Shown here: positions 6,772 through 12,993 of the stretch, one piece after another
Layout: the number at the start of each line of letters is the position of its first letter
Position numbering within the stretch: position 1 is the first letter of the stretch
Source: JBJTIF01 sp046094825
Lineage (GTDB): Bacteria; Actinomycetota; UBA4738; HRBIN12
Assembly: GCA_046094825.1 (NCBI GenBank)
Contig: JBJTIF010000101.1
Location: 1-16,167 of the forward strand
Reading direction: 5' to 3'
Length of the DNA: 16,167 nt
Translations under genes and position numbers: made by a program
The notes under the pieces: generated by a model
Databases searched by the model: none
Told to the model about the DNA's origin: nothing
What the model saw: only the letters and a program-made list of their open reading frames with translations

Positions 6772-6856
6772 GAGGACCCGAGTGGTCTCGGGTCGCCGCG
6801 CCGGGGCGCCGCGTCTCCGACCTCTCGGGTCCTCGTGCCATCGCCGGGGCGATGAC
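6772..6856 (-). ncRNA. candidate structured RNA or switching leader with alternative stems
   Basis: Read on the - strand, the segment 6782-6772 (CTCGGGTCCTC) can pair in two exclusive ways. It forms a perfect 11-bp stem with 6834-6824 (GAGGACCCGAG), or an 8-bp stem with 6794-6787 (GACCCGAG) closed by the four-base loop ACCA. A further small stem (CATCGCC with GGCGATG, 6854-6839) lies at the 5' side and a 5-bp stem sits inside the long loop. The promoter at 6892-6863 would start a transcript near 6856, exactly at the beginning of this folded stretch. It could be the 5' leader of the DUF4193 gene, a separate small RNA, or an RNA partner of the neighbouring reverse transcriptase. It does not match any RNA family I can name. 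Confidence 0.4.
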
Positions 6857-6862
6857 CCCACA

Positions 6863-6892
6863 ACGCTAGTGCGTGGTGCGCGGGCGTGTCAA
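6863..6892 (-). promoter_or_regulatory. consensus promoter overlapping the reverse-transcriptase stop codon
   Basis: On the - strand a perfect TTGACA (6892-6887) is followed after 18 bases by TAGCGT (6868-6863). The TGA inside TTGACA is the stop codon of the reverse-transcriptase-like gene. It resembles the TTGACA/TAGCCT promoter at 254-282. The predicted start near 6856 lies about 200 bases before the DUF4193 ATG. Confidence 0.6.
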
Positions 6893-7566
6893 GGCGGGCA
6901 CCGCGAACCGGCGCCCCCGAGGATCAGGCGCCGGACGGCGATCGGCCCGACGGCGACGCGGCGCTTCGCCGGGTGGAGCCGGAGGCCGACCTCCGCGGCC
7001 GCCGCTGCGATCGCCGCCTCGAGCCTCGCCGCCGCCGCCGAGCCCGGGGCGAGGATGAGGAGGTCGTCGTACCAACGGAGGTACCCACGCCCCTCCCCCG
7101 CCGCGCGGTCGAGGGCGCGGAGGACCGCGTTCGCGAGCACGACGGATGGGTCGGGGCCCGCGGGCAGCCCCGGGACCCCCGCCGCGGCCGTCCGGGCGAG
7201 GAAGCGGCCGACCTCGTCGATCGCGGTCCGTGGCGCGCCAACCGCGCGGAGGGCGGCTGCGACCGCCTGCGGCGAGATCGTGCGGAAGCAGTCCGCCACA
7301 TCGAGGCGGAGGGCGACCGCGGCGCCCCCGGCCCGCTCGAGCGCGGCCCGGCGGTGGCGGGCACGTGCGGTGGACCAGGGCTCGATCCGGAGCGGCGCGA
7401 ACCCGACGACCCGTCCTCCGTGGACCCCTGGACCGAGCGCGGCCTCGACCGCCGGGGCCACGCCGGCGACCGCGGCCGCGTCCGCCGCGGCCGCGGTCGG
7501 CCCGAGCACCGTGAGTCGGCGGCCGACCTTCCCCGGCCACGGCGCGAGCAACGAGCGGACGACCAA
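6889..7566 (-). CDS. very short reverse-transcriptase-like protein
   Basis: This 225-residue protein carries the palm motifs of an RNA-directed DNA polymerase in the correct order. Motif A is LRLDVADCFRTI (Asp89), motif B is GLPAGPDPSVVLANAVLRALD (133-153, with the Gly-Pro and LAN of RT motif 4), motif C is YLRWYDDLLIL (Asp167-Asp168), and motif D is VGLRLHPAKRR (Lys201). All three catalytic aspartates are present. The upstream HGGRVVGFAPLR and HRRAALERA may correspond to finger motifs. Little remains after motif D, so a thumb domain is missing or minimal; retron and group II enzymes are usually 300-500 residues. I chose the TTG at 7566, which has GGGAGG eight bases upstream. No maturase, integrase or known retron RNA is adjacent. 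Function is unknown; defence, gene decay or domestication are all possible. Confidence 0.72.
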   Translation of the reverse strand: MVVRSLLAPWPGKVGRRLTVLGPTAAAADAAAVAGVAPAVEAALGPGVHGGRVVGFAPLRIEPWSTARARHRRAALERAGGAAVALRLDVADCFRTISPQAVAAALRAVGAPRTAIDEVGRFLARTAAAGVPGLPAGPDPSVVLANAVLRALDRAAGEGRGYLRWYDDLLILAPGSAAAARLEAAIAAAAAEVGLRLHPAKRRVAVGPIAVRRLILGGAGSRCPP

Positions 7567-7575
7567 CGAGCGGAC
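7549..7575. repeat. 12-bp direct repeat at the reverse-transcriptase start
   Basis: CAACGAGCGGAC occurs at 7549-7560 and 7564-7575, a 15-base period. On the - strand each copy contains a TTG in the reading frame of the reverse-transcriptase gene, so the repeat duplicates the possible start codon. Only the upstream TTG (7566) has a well-spaced ribosome site. Confidence 0.8.
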
Positions 7576-7743
7576 CTCCCGAGGTACCGAGGAGGCCGTT
7601 CTTCTACGTGGGACGCGGGTCAGCCGACATCGACCGCCCGGGGGACCCCGTCCGGGGGCCGGGCAGGGCGGTGGGCGGAGCTCCCGACCGGACGCGGGCG
7701 GTGGGGCCGTACACTGTGGCCCCGCGACGGTCCAGGAGGGGCG
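7567..7743. promoter_or_regulatory. divergent intergenic region between the RT-like and FtsH-like genes
   Basis: The 177 bases hold the start signals of both genes. On the + strand TACACT (7710-7715) fits a -10 box, and AGGAGGGG (7734-7741) is a strong ribosome site before the ATG at 7744. On the - strand GGGAGG (7580-7575) precedes the TTG of the RT-like gene, but I see no convincing -10/-35 pair for it. No gene or extended repeat is visible. Confidence 0.55.
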
Positions 7744-9552
7744 ATGGAACGGTACCGCCGGTACCTCCGGTGGCTGAAGCGCGCGGTCCTCGTCGTCACG
7801 ATCTACGTCGTCGTCGCGTACCTCCTCGTCGGTATCGCACCGCGGGATGCGCTCCTGAACCCGGGCGAGAACCTCGCCGCGTTCCGGGGATTCGTCGTCC
7901 AGGCGCTCGTGCTCATGTCGTTCATCATCCTGCAGTTCGTCGCGATGTTCTGGTTCCTCGCGCGCGGCAACGACTACGTCATCTACCCGAACGAGTACGA
8001 CGTCTCGTTCGATGATGTGCGCGGCCAGCCCGCCGCGGTCGACGCGACGAAGGAGGTCCTGCGCGTCTTCCAGGGGTTCAAGGACTTCAAGCAGATGGGA
8101 GGGTTCCCGCCCCACGGCATCCTCTTCGAGGGGCCGCCCGGGACCGGCAAGACCCTCATGGCGAAGGCGATCGCGGGGGCGACGGGTGTCCCGTTCCTCT
8201 TCGCGACCGGGTCCGGGTTCTCGAACATGTTCCTCGGCATCGGGAACCTGAAGGTCCGACGTCTCTTCACGAAGGCGCGCAACATGTCCGACAAGTACGG
8301 CGGCGCGGTCATCTTCATCGACGAGATCGACGCGGTCGGCGCTCGCGGTGGCGTCTCCGACCGCGCTGCTCCCCTCGGCGCCGATCGCGACACGCACCGG
8401 CTCGTCATGGGCGCGGGCATGGGCGGCGGCGGGATGGGCGTCATCAACGAGCTCCTCGTCCAGATGGACGGGTTCACCGTCCCCCGGGGGCTCTGGCGCC
8501 ACGTCCGGCGGATCCTGCTCCGATCGCGACCGAAGGTGCCCTTCTACAACATCCTCGTCATCGCCGCGACGAACCGCGCCACCTCGCTCGACCCCGCGCT
8601 CCTGCGCCCCGGACGCTTCGACCGGAAGATCCACGTCGGGCTGCCCGATGCCGACGGGCGCGCGGACATCGTCCGCTACTACCTCGCGAAGGTGCGCCAC
8701 GAACCGATCGATCCGGAGAAGCTCGCGCGGATGACCGTCGGCTACTCCCCGGCGATGCTGAAGAACATCGTGAACGAGGCCCTGCTCTTCGCGCTCCAGG
8801 ACGGGCGCGACGCCCTCCGCTGGGACGACCTCTGGCAGGCGAAGCTCACGGAGGAGATCGGACTGAAGCAGCCGGTGAAGTACTCGGATCGGGAGAAGGA
8901 GATGGTCGCCGTCCACGAGGCCGGGCACGCGGTCACGTCGTACGCGCTCCAGCGCGGCGAACGGCAGATCCAGGTCATCACGATCCAGAAGCGCGAGTCG
9001 GCCCTCGGGCTCGTCTCGTCGCAGGCGATCGAGGAGATGTTCCTCTCGACGCAGAAGCAGCTCCTCGCCCAGATCCAGGTGTCGCTCGCCGGGCTCGTCG
9101 CCGAGGAGCTCTGGTTCGGACAGACAACGTCGGGGCCCTCGTCGGACCTCGTGAACGCGACGCGGATCGCCGCGATCTACGTCGGCCTCTACGGGATGGG
9201 GCGGAGCCTCGTGTCGGTCGGGGCGATGGGTCCGTCGATGTTCGACGGCGACGCGATCGGCGCGGTCCTGCGCGACGGGGACCGCCGCCGCGAGGTCGAC
9301 GCGATCCTCGACGACTGCCGGCGACGGGTCCGGTCGCTCCTGTCGGAGAAGTCGTCCGTCCTCGAGGGGGTCCGCGACGCGCTCCTCGAGCGCGAGGAGC
9401 TCATCGGCGACGAGATCGAGGCCCTCATGGCGAGCCTCGGGGAGCGAGACCCGATCGAGGTCGAGGTGCCGGTCCTCGCTCCCCTGTCCCCCGCCGGGCC
9501 CTCGGGCAACGGCGCGGGCGAGACGTCGGGCAACGGCTCCGGCCCGGCCTGA
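7744..9552 (+). CDS. FtsH-like membrane AAA+ zinc metalloprotease, variant form
   Basis: The 602-residue protein has the FtsH plan: two N-terminal membrane spans (about residues 13-31 and 50-72), an AAA+ module, and an M41 peptidase. Walker A is GPPGTGKT (130-137), Walker B is VIFIDEID (189-196), the arginine-finger region is RPGRFDR (288-294), and the zinc site is HEAGH (391-395) with Asp468 in SSDL as likely third ligand. The pore motif reads FLG rather than FVG. It differs from classical FtsH in two ways: the loop between the membrane spans is only about 18 residues instead of a folded extracytoplasmic domain, and the AAA core carries two insertions, one Gly-rich (MGAGMGGGGMG) and one basic (RHVRRILLRSR). 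The tail ends in a Gly/Ser-rich stretch. It is probably active in membrane protein quality control, but substrates are unknown. Confidence 0.88.
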   Translation: MERYRRYLRWLKRAVLVVTIYVVVAYLLVGIAPRDALLNPGENLAAFRGFVVQALVLMSFIILQFVAMFWFLARGNDYVIYPNEYDVSFDDVRGQPAAVDATKEVLRVFQGFKDFKQMGGFPPHGILFEGPPGTGKTLMAKAIAGATGVPFLFATGSGFSNMFLGIGNLKVRRLFTKARNMSDKYGGAVIFIDEIDAVGARGGVSDRAAPLGADRDTHRLVMGAGMGGGGMGVINELLVQMDGFTVPRGLWRHVRRILLRSRPKVPFYNILVIAATNRATSLDPALLRPGRFDRKIHVGLPDADGRADIVRYYLAKVRHEPIDPEKLARMTVGYSPAMLKNIVNEALLFALQDGRDALRWDDLWQAKLTEEIGLKQPVKYSDREKEMVAVHEAGHAVTSYALQRGERQIQVITIQKRESALGLVSSQAIEEMFLSTQKQLLAQIQVSLAGLVAEELWFGQTTSGPSSDLVNATRIAAIYVGLYGMGRSLVSVGAMGPSMFDGDAIGAVLRDGDRRREVDAILDDCRRRVRSLLSEKSSVLEGVRDALLEREELIGDEIEALMASLGERDPIEVEVPVLAPLSPAGPSGNGAGETSGNGSGPA

Positions 9553-9562
9553 GTCACGCCGG

Positions 9563-9568
9563 TATCCT
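9563..9568 (+). promoter_or_regulatory. leaderless -10 box of cysS
   Basis: TATCCT ends six bases before the GTG at 9575 with no ribosome site between, which would put transcription initiation on or next to the start codon. It lies in the 22-base gap after the FtsH-like gene. No -35 is evident. Confidence 0.5.
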
Positions 9569-9574
9569 CGCGGC

Positions 9575-10960
9575 GTGCGCCTCCTCAACACCCTCGGACG
9601 GCACCCCTCCGAGATCGCGCCGGGTGCCGGTCCCGTCCGGCTCTACTCCTGCGGGCCGACGGTCTACCGCTACGTCCACATCGGGAACCTCCGGTCCTTC
9701 CTGCTCTCCGACCTGATCCGCCGCGCCCTCGAGTTCGAGGGTCGCACCGTGACCCAGGTGATGAACATCACCGACGTCGGGCACATGACCGACGAGGCGT
9801 CGGACGCGGGTCGCGACCGGATGGACCTCGCGGTCGCCGACGAGGGGCTCTCCGCGCTCGAGATCGCCGCGAAGTACACCGAGGCGTTCCTCGAGGACGC
9901 GGCGGCGATCGGGCTCCGGCGGGCGACCGAGTACCCACGCGCGACGGACCACATCCCCGAGATGCTCGACATGACCGAGCGCCTCCTCGCGTCGGGCAAC
10001 GCGTACGAGGTCGGCGGCAACGTCTACTTCGACGTCGCGTCGTTCCCCGCGTACGGCGCGCTCTCCGGCAACACGCTCGACAACCTCCGGGCCGGGCACC
10101 GCCAGGAGCTCGAGATCGATCCGAACAAGCGCAACCCCGCGGACTTCGCGCTCTGGAAGCGCGCGGGCGCGAACCGCCTCATGAAGTGGTCGAGCCCGTG
10201 GGGCGAAGGGTTCCCCGGCTGGCACATCGAGTGCTCCGCGATGTCGCTCCGCTACCTCGGCGACCGGATCGACCTCCACACGGGCGGCGTCGACCTCGTC
10301 TTCCCGCACCACGAGGACGAGATCGCCCAGTCGGACGCGACGCTCGGGCACCGGGTCGTCGACGTGTGGGCGCACGGAGGGCACCTGCGCCTCCGGGCGC
10401 AGAAGATGGCGAAGTCGACGGGCAACGTGATCCGGATCGGCGACCTCGTCGCGGCGGGACACGATCCCCTCGCGTACCGCTACCTCACGTTCCGGACCCG
10501 CTACCGCTCCGAGATGGACTTCACGGACGAGGCGATGGCCGACGCGGATGCGCAGGTGCGCCGGATCCGCCGCCGGATGGCCGCGTGGGGCGCGGCGGCC
10601 CCCGTGCTCGGGCCCGACGCCTCGGCGCTCGACGGGCGCTTCCGCGCCGCGATCGCCGACGACCTCGACCTGCCGCAGGCGGTCGTGCTCGTCCACGAGG
10701 TGCTCGCGGCCGACGTCCCCGAGGGCGAGCGCTTCGCGCTCCTCTCCTCGTGGGACCGCGTGCTCGGGCTCGACGTCACCCGCGAGGTCGGCCGCACGTA
10801 CGAAGCGCCCCCCGAGGTCGCCGCGCTCGTCGCGGAGCGCGACGCCGCCCGCGCCCGCAAGGACTACGCGACGAGCGACGCCCTGCGGGATCGGCTCGAA
10901 GGGCTGGGCCTGGAGGTCGCGGACACGGCGGCCGGGACCTCCGTGCGGCCCCGCGCCTGA
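9575..10960 (+). CDS. cysS: cysteinyl-tRNA synthetase
   Basis: The 461-residue class I synthetase charges tRNA-Cys. The zinc-site residues align as Cys26 (YSCGPTVY), Cys220 (GWHIECSAMS), and His245 and Glu249 (FPHHEDEIAQS). The HIGH motif is HIGN at 35-38 and the KMSKS loop is KMAKSTGN at 277-284. After NITDV the sequence reads GHMTDEASDAGRDRMDLA rather than the DDK of the Escherichia coli enzyme, a variant I associate with Chloroflexota and Deinococcus. The C-terminal DALR-type region ends with the anticodon-binding-like KDYATSDALRDRLEGLGLEV. A mycothiol ligase (MshC) is less likely given the length and this C-terminus. The start is GTG; the following gene is convergent, with a nine-base gap. 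Confidence 0.92.
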   Translation: MRLLNTLGRHPSEIAPGAGPVRLYSCGPTVYRYVHIGNLRSFLLSDLIRRALEFEGRTVTQVMNITDVGHMTDEASDAGRDRMDLAVADEGLSALEIAAKYTEAFLEDAAAIGLRRATEYPRATDHIPEMLDMTERLLASGNAYEVGGNVYFDVASFPAYGALSGNTLDNLRAGHRQELEIDPNKRNPADFALWKRAGANRLMKWSSPWGEGFPGWHIECSAMSLRYLGDRIDLHTGGVDLVFPHHEDEIAQSDATLGHRVVDVWAHGGHLRLRAQKMAKSTGNVIRIGDLVAAGHDPLAYRYLTFRTRYRSEMDFTDEAMADADAQVRRIRRRMAAWGAAAPVLGPDASALDGRFRAAIADDLDLPQAVVLVHEVLAADVPEGERFALLSSWDRVLGLDVTREVGRTYEAPPEVAALVAERDAARARKDYATSDALRDRLEGLGLEVADTAAGTSVRPRA

Positions 10961-10961
10961 G

Positions 10962-10982
10962 CGTCGTCGTTACGCGACGACG
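10962..10982. terminator. hairpin between convergent cysS and M24 peptidase genes
   Basis: CGTCGTCG (10962-10969) and CGACGACG (10975-10982) form a perfect 8-bp stem around the loop TTACG. It spans the nine-base gap and the stop codon of the M24 gene, so it could stop transcription from both sides. Neither side has a T-tract. Confidence 0.4.
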
Positions 10983-12055
10983 ACCGGCTCGCGGGTCGCC
11001 TCGTTCAAGCGCTCCGCCCCCGCCGCGGTGACGGCGACCTGGTCCTCGATCCGGACCCCGAAGTCGCCGTCGAGGTAGATCCCCGGCTCATCGGAGAACG
11101 TCATGCCCTCCGCGAGCGGCGTCGCGTTGCCCTCGATGATGTACGGCGGCTCGTGGACCTCGCGCCCGATCCCGTGACCGGTCCGGTGGATGAACCGATC
11201 GCCGTACCCAGCCTCGACGATGACGGCGCGCGCCGCGCGGTCGACCTCCTGGGCCGCGACGCCCGGCCGCACGGCCTCGAAGGCGGCCTGCTGCGCGGCG
11301 CGGACCACGTCGTAGACCTCTCGCATCCGCGCGGTGGGTTCTCCGACGAAGACCGTGCGGGTGATGTCCGAGCAGTACCCCTCGGCGACTCCTCCGAAGT
11401 CGAGCACGACCGCATCGCCCTCGCGGATCACGCGCTCCGAGGGCTCGTGGTGCGGCGAGGCGGAGTTCGGTCCGGACCCGACGATCGTGAAGTCCACCGA
11501 TGCGTGGCCGTGGTCGAGGAGGAACCGCGCGAGGTCCCGCGCGATGGCCCGCTCCTCGCGGCCCGCGAACCGTACCGTCGCGATGTCCGCGAAGGCCGCG
11601 TCGGCGCCCGCTCCGGCCGCGCGGAGGGCCGCGAGTTCCTCGGGGTCCTTCACGGCCCGCAGCAGCGGGAGCGCCTCGCCCGATGCGACGAGGTCGCCGA
11701 TCCCGGCGCGCTGGAGCGCGAGCGCGTGGGTCGTCCAGGCACGATCGCCGATCGCGTAGCGCCCCCGCCCGGTGCGGGCGAGGACGAGGGCGTAGGGGTC
11801 CTCCCCGTCCGTCCAGCCGAGCACCTCGAGGTCGCGAGCCGGCGTCGCGAGCGCCGCCGGTCGCTCGAGGAGCGGCACGACGAGGAACGGCTCGCGCTCG
11901 GGCGCGAGGACGAGCATCGTGAGCCGCTCGAGCGGCATCGCCGGGTAGCCGACGAGGTACTCGAGGTCAGGCCCCGGGGTGACGAGGAGCCCGTCGAGCC
12001 CGGCGTCGGCGATCGCCTCGAGGGCGCGCGTGCGACGTCCGGAGAGGCGGTCCAT
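10970..12055 (-). CDS. M24-family Xaa-Pro aminopeptidase / prolidase
   Basis: The 361-residue protein has a creatinase-like N-terminal domain (residues 1-140) and a pita-bread metallopeptidase domain. The five metal ligands are all present: Asp219 (VLDFGG), Asp230 (SDITRT), His294 (GHGIGREVHE), Glu323 (DEPGIY) and Glu337 (RIEDQV). HHEPSERVIREGD precedes the first ligand as usual. It should cleave X-Pro bonds in peptides in the cytoplasm, using two divalent metals. Length is typical for PepQ/PepP-like proteins; sequence alone does not separate aminopeptidase from dipeptidase. Its ATG shares one base with the stop of the upstream lipid kinase gene (TGATG), indicating translational coupling. Confidence 0.92.
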   Translation of the reverse strand: MDRLSGRRTRALEAIADAGLDGLLVTPGPDLEYLVGYPAMPLERLTMLVLAPEREPFLVVPLLERPAALATPARDLEVLGWTDGEDPYALVLARTGRGRYAIGDRAWTTHALALQRAGIGDLVASGEALPLLRAVKDPEELAALRAAGAGADAAFADIATVRFAGREERAIARDLARFLLDHGHASVDFTIVGSGPNSASPHHEPSERVIREGDAVVLDFGGVAEGYCSDITRTVFVGEPTARMREVYDVVRAAQQAAFEAVRPGVAAQEVDRAARAVIVEAGYGDRFIHRTGHGIGREVHEPPYIIEGNATPLAEGMTFSDEPGIYLDGDFGVRIEDQVAVTAAGAERLNEATREPVVVA

Positions 12056-12978
12056 CAGAGCTTCATGAGGATCGGGTGGGCGAGCACGGACACCGTCGCC
12101 GGGGTCGTCCCGAGGAACTCCCCGTCGGCCTCGATCGGGAGCGGACGGTCGGCTTCGATCGTCACCTCGTCGCGGACCCGGAACTCCTCGATGTGGTCGT
12201 GCGGGAGGTGCCCACCGCGGTAGATCTGCGGAAGGAGCGTGAAGGCGTCCGACTTCGGCCCTTTGAAGATGAGCACGTCGAGGACGCCATCGCCCGGGTA
12301 CGACCGTGGGGAGATCCGCATCCCGCCTCCGTAGAACTGCGCGTTGCCGAGGATGATGGCATACGCGGGGCCCTCGTAGACCTGCCGACCAGCGACGACC
12401 CGTACCTGCGCCAGCCGGTAGCGCGGCAGCGTGAGCCAGAACCCGAGGAAGTAGCGAGACTGTCCGAGGGAGCGAGGCAGGCGCTCGGCGCGGAGCGCGA
12501 CCGCGCCACCGAGCCCCGCCTCCGCGACGTTCACGAAGTACCGCTCGTGCTGGCCGTCGGCCGTCGAGTACCGGATGTGACCGACGTCGAGCGGGTACGC
12601 GTTCTCCCCGGCGAGGTGGCCGCCGGCGCGCGTCGCATCCCCGGGGAGTCCGAACGTCCGGACGAGATCGCACCCCGAACCCGCCGCGACGACCCCGAGG
12701 ACCGCGCCCTCGGCGCGCTCCCGGCCCGAGGCGAACATGCCGTTCACGACCTCGTGGACCGTCCCGTCCCCTCCGACGGCGACGAGGTACCGGGTTCCGC
12801 CGTCGATCGCCTCGCGGGCGAGCCGCACGGCGTCCCCCGGACCGGATGTCTCGACGATGCGGTACCGGAGGCCGCGAGCGATGAGCGAGCGCTCGAGCTC
12901 CGGAAGGCCCTCCCCGACCCGACCCCGACCGGCGTGGGGATTCACGATCGCGACGAGGTCGCCGACGGGGCTCACCAT
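12055..12978 (-). CDS. diacylglycerol/lipid kinase family protein
   Basis: The 307-residue protein belongs to the DAGK catalytic family (YegS/DgkB/BmrU type). It opens with IVNPHAGRGR (residues 11-20) and carries the nucleotide-binding GGDGTVHEVVNG near 69-80, AAGSGCDLVRTFGLP near 98-112, and the C-terminal IEADGEFLG motif. The substrate may be diacylglycerol, undecaprenol or another lipid; the family is too broad to decide. It probably recycles lipids at the membrane while being soluble itself. The ATG at 12978 has no ribosome site but follows a TAGGAT box at nine bases. The gene overlaps the M24 peptidase start by one base. Confidence 0.88.
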   Translation of the reverse strand: MVSPVGDLVAIVNPHAGRGRVGEGLPELERSLIARGLRYRIVETSGPGDAVRLAREAIDGGTRYLVAVGGDGTVHEVVNGMFASGRERAEGAVLGVVAAGSGCDLVRTFGLPGDATRAGGHLAGENAYPLDVGHIRYSTADGQHERYFVNVAEAGLGGAVALRAERLPRSLGQSRYFLGFWLTLPRYRLAQVRVVAGRQVYEGPAYAIILGNAQFYGGGMRISPRSYPGDGVLDVLIFKGPKSDAFTLLPQIYRGGHLPHDHIEEFRVRDEVTIEADRPLPIEADGEFLGTTPATVSVLAHPILMKL

Positions 12979-12987
12979 GGGGAGCGC

Positions 12988-12993
12988 ATCCTA
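12988..12993 (-). promoter_or_regulatory. near-leaderless -10 box of the lipid kinase gene
   Basis: TAGGAT on the - strand ends nine bases before the ATG at 12978. Its TAG is also the stop codon of the helicase gene. No Shine-Dalgarno sequence or clear -35 is visible. Confidence 0.45.

Noticed and set aside
6889..7566. The RT-like gene as a group II intron maturase or a classical retron
   Set aside because: There is no maturase or endonuclease domain, no intron domain V-like structure, and no recognisable msr-msd RNA upstream; the protein is also too short.
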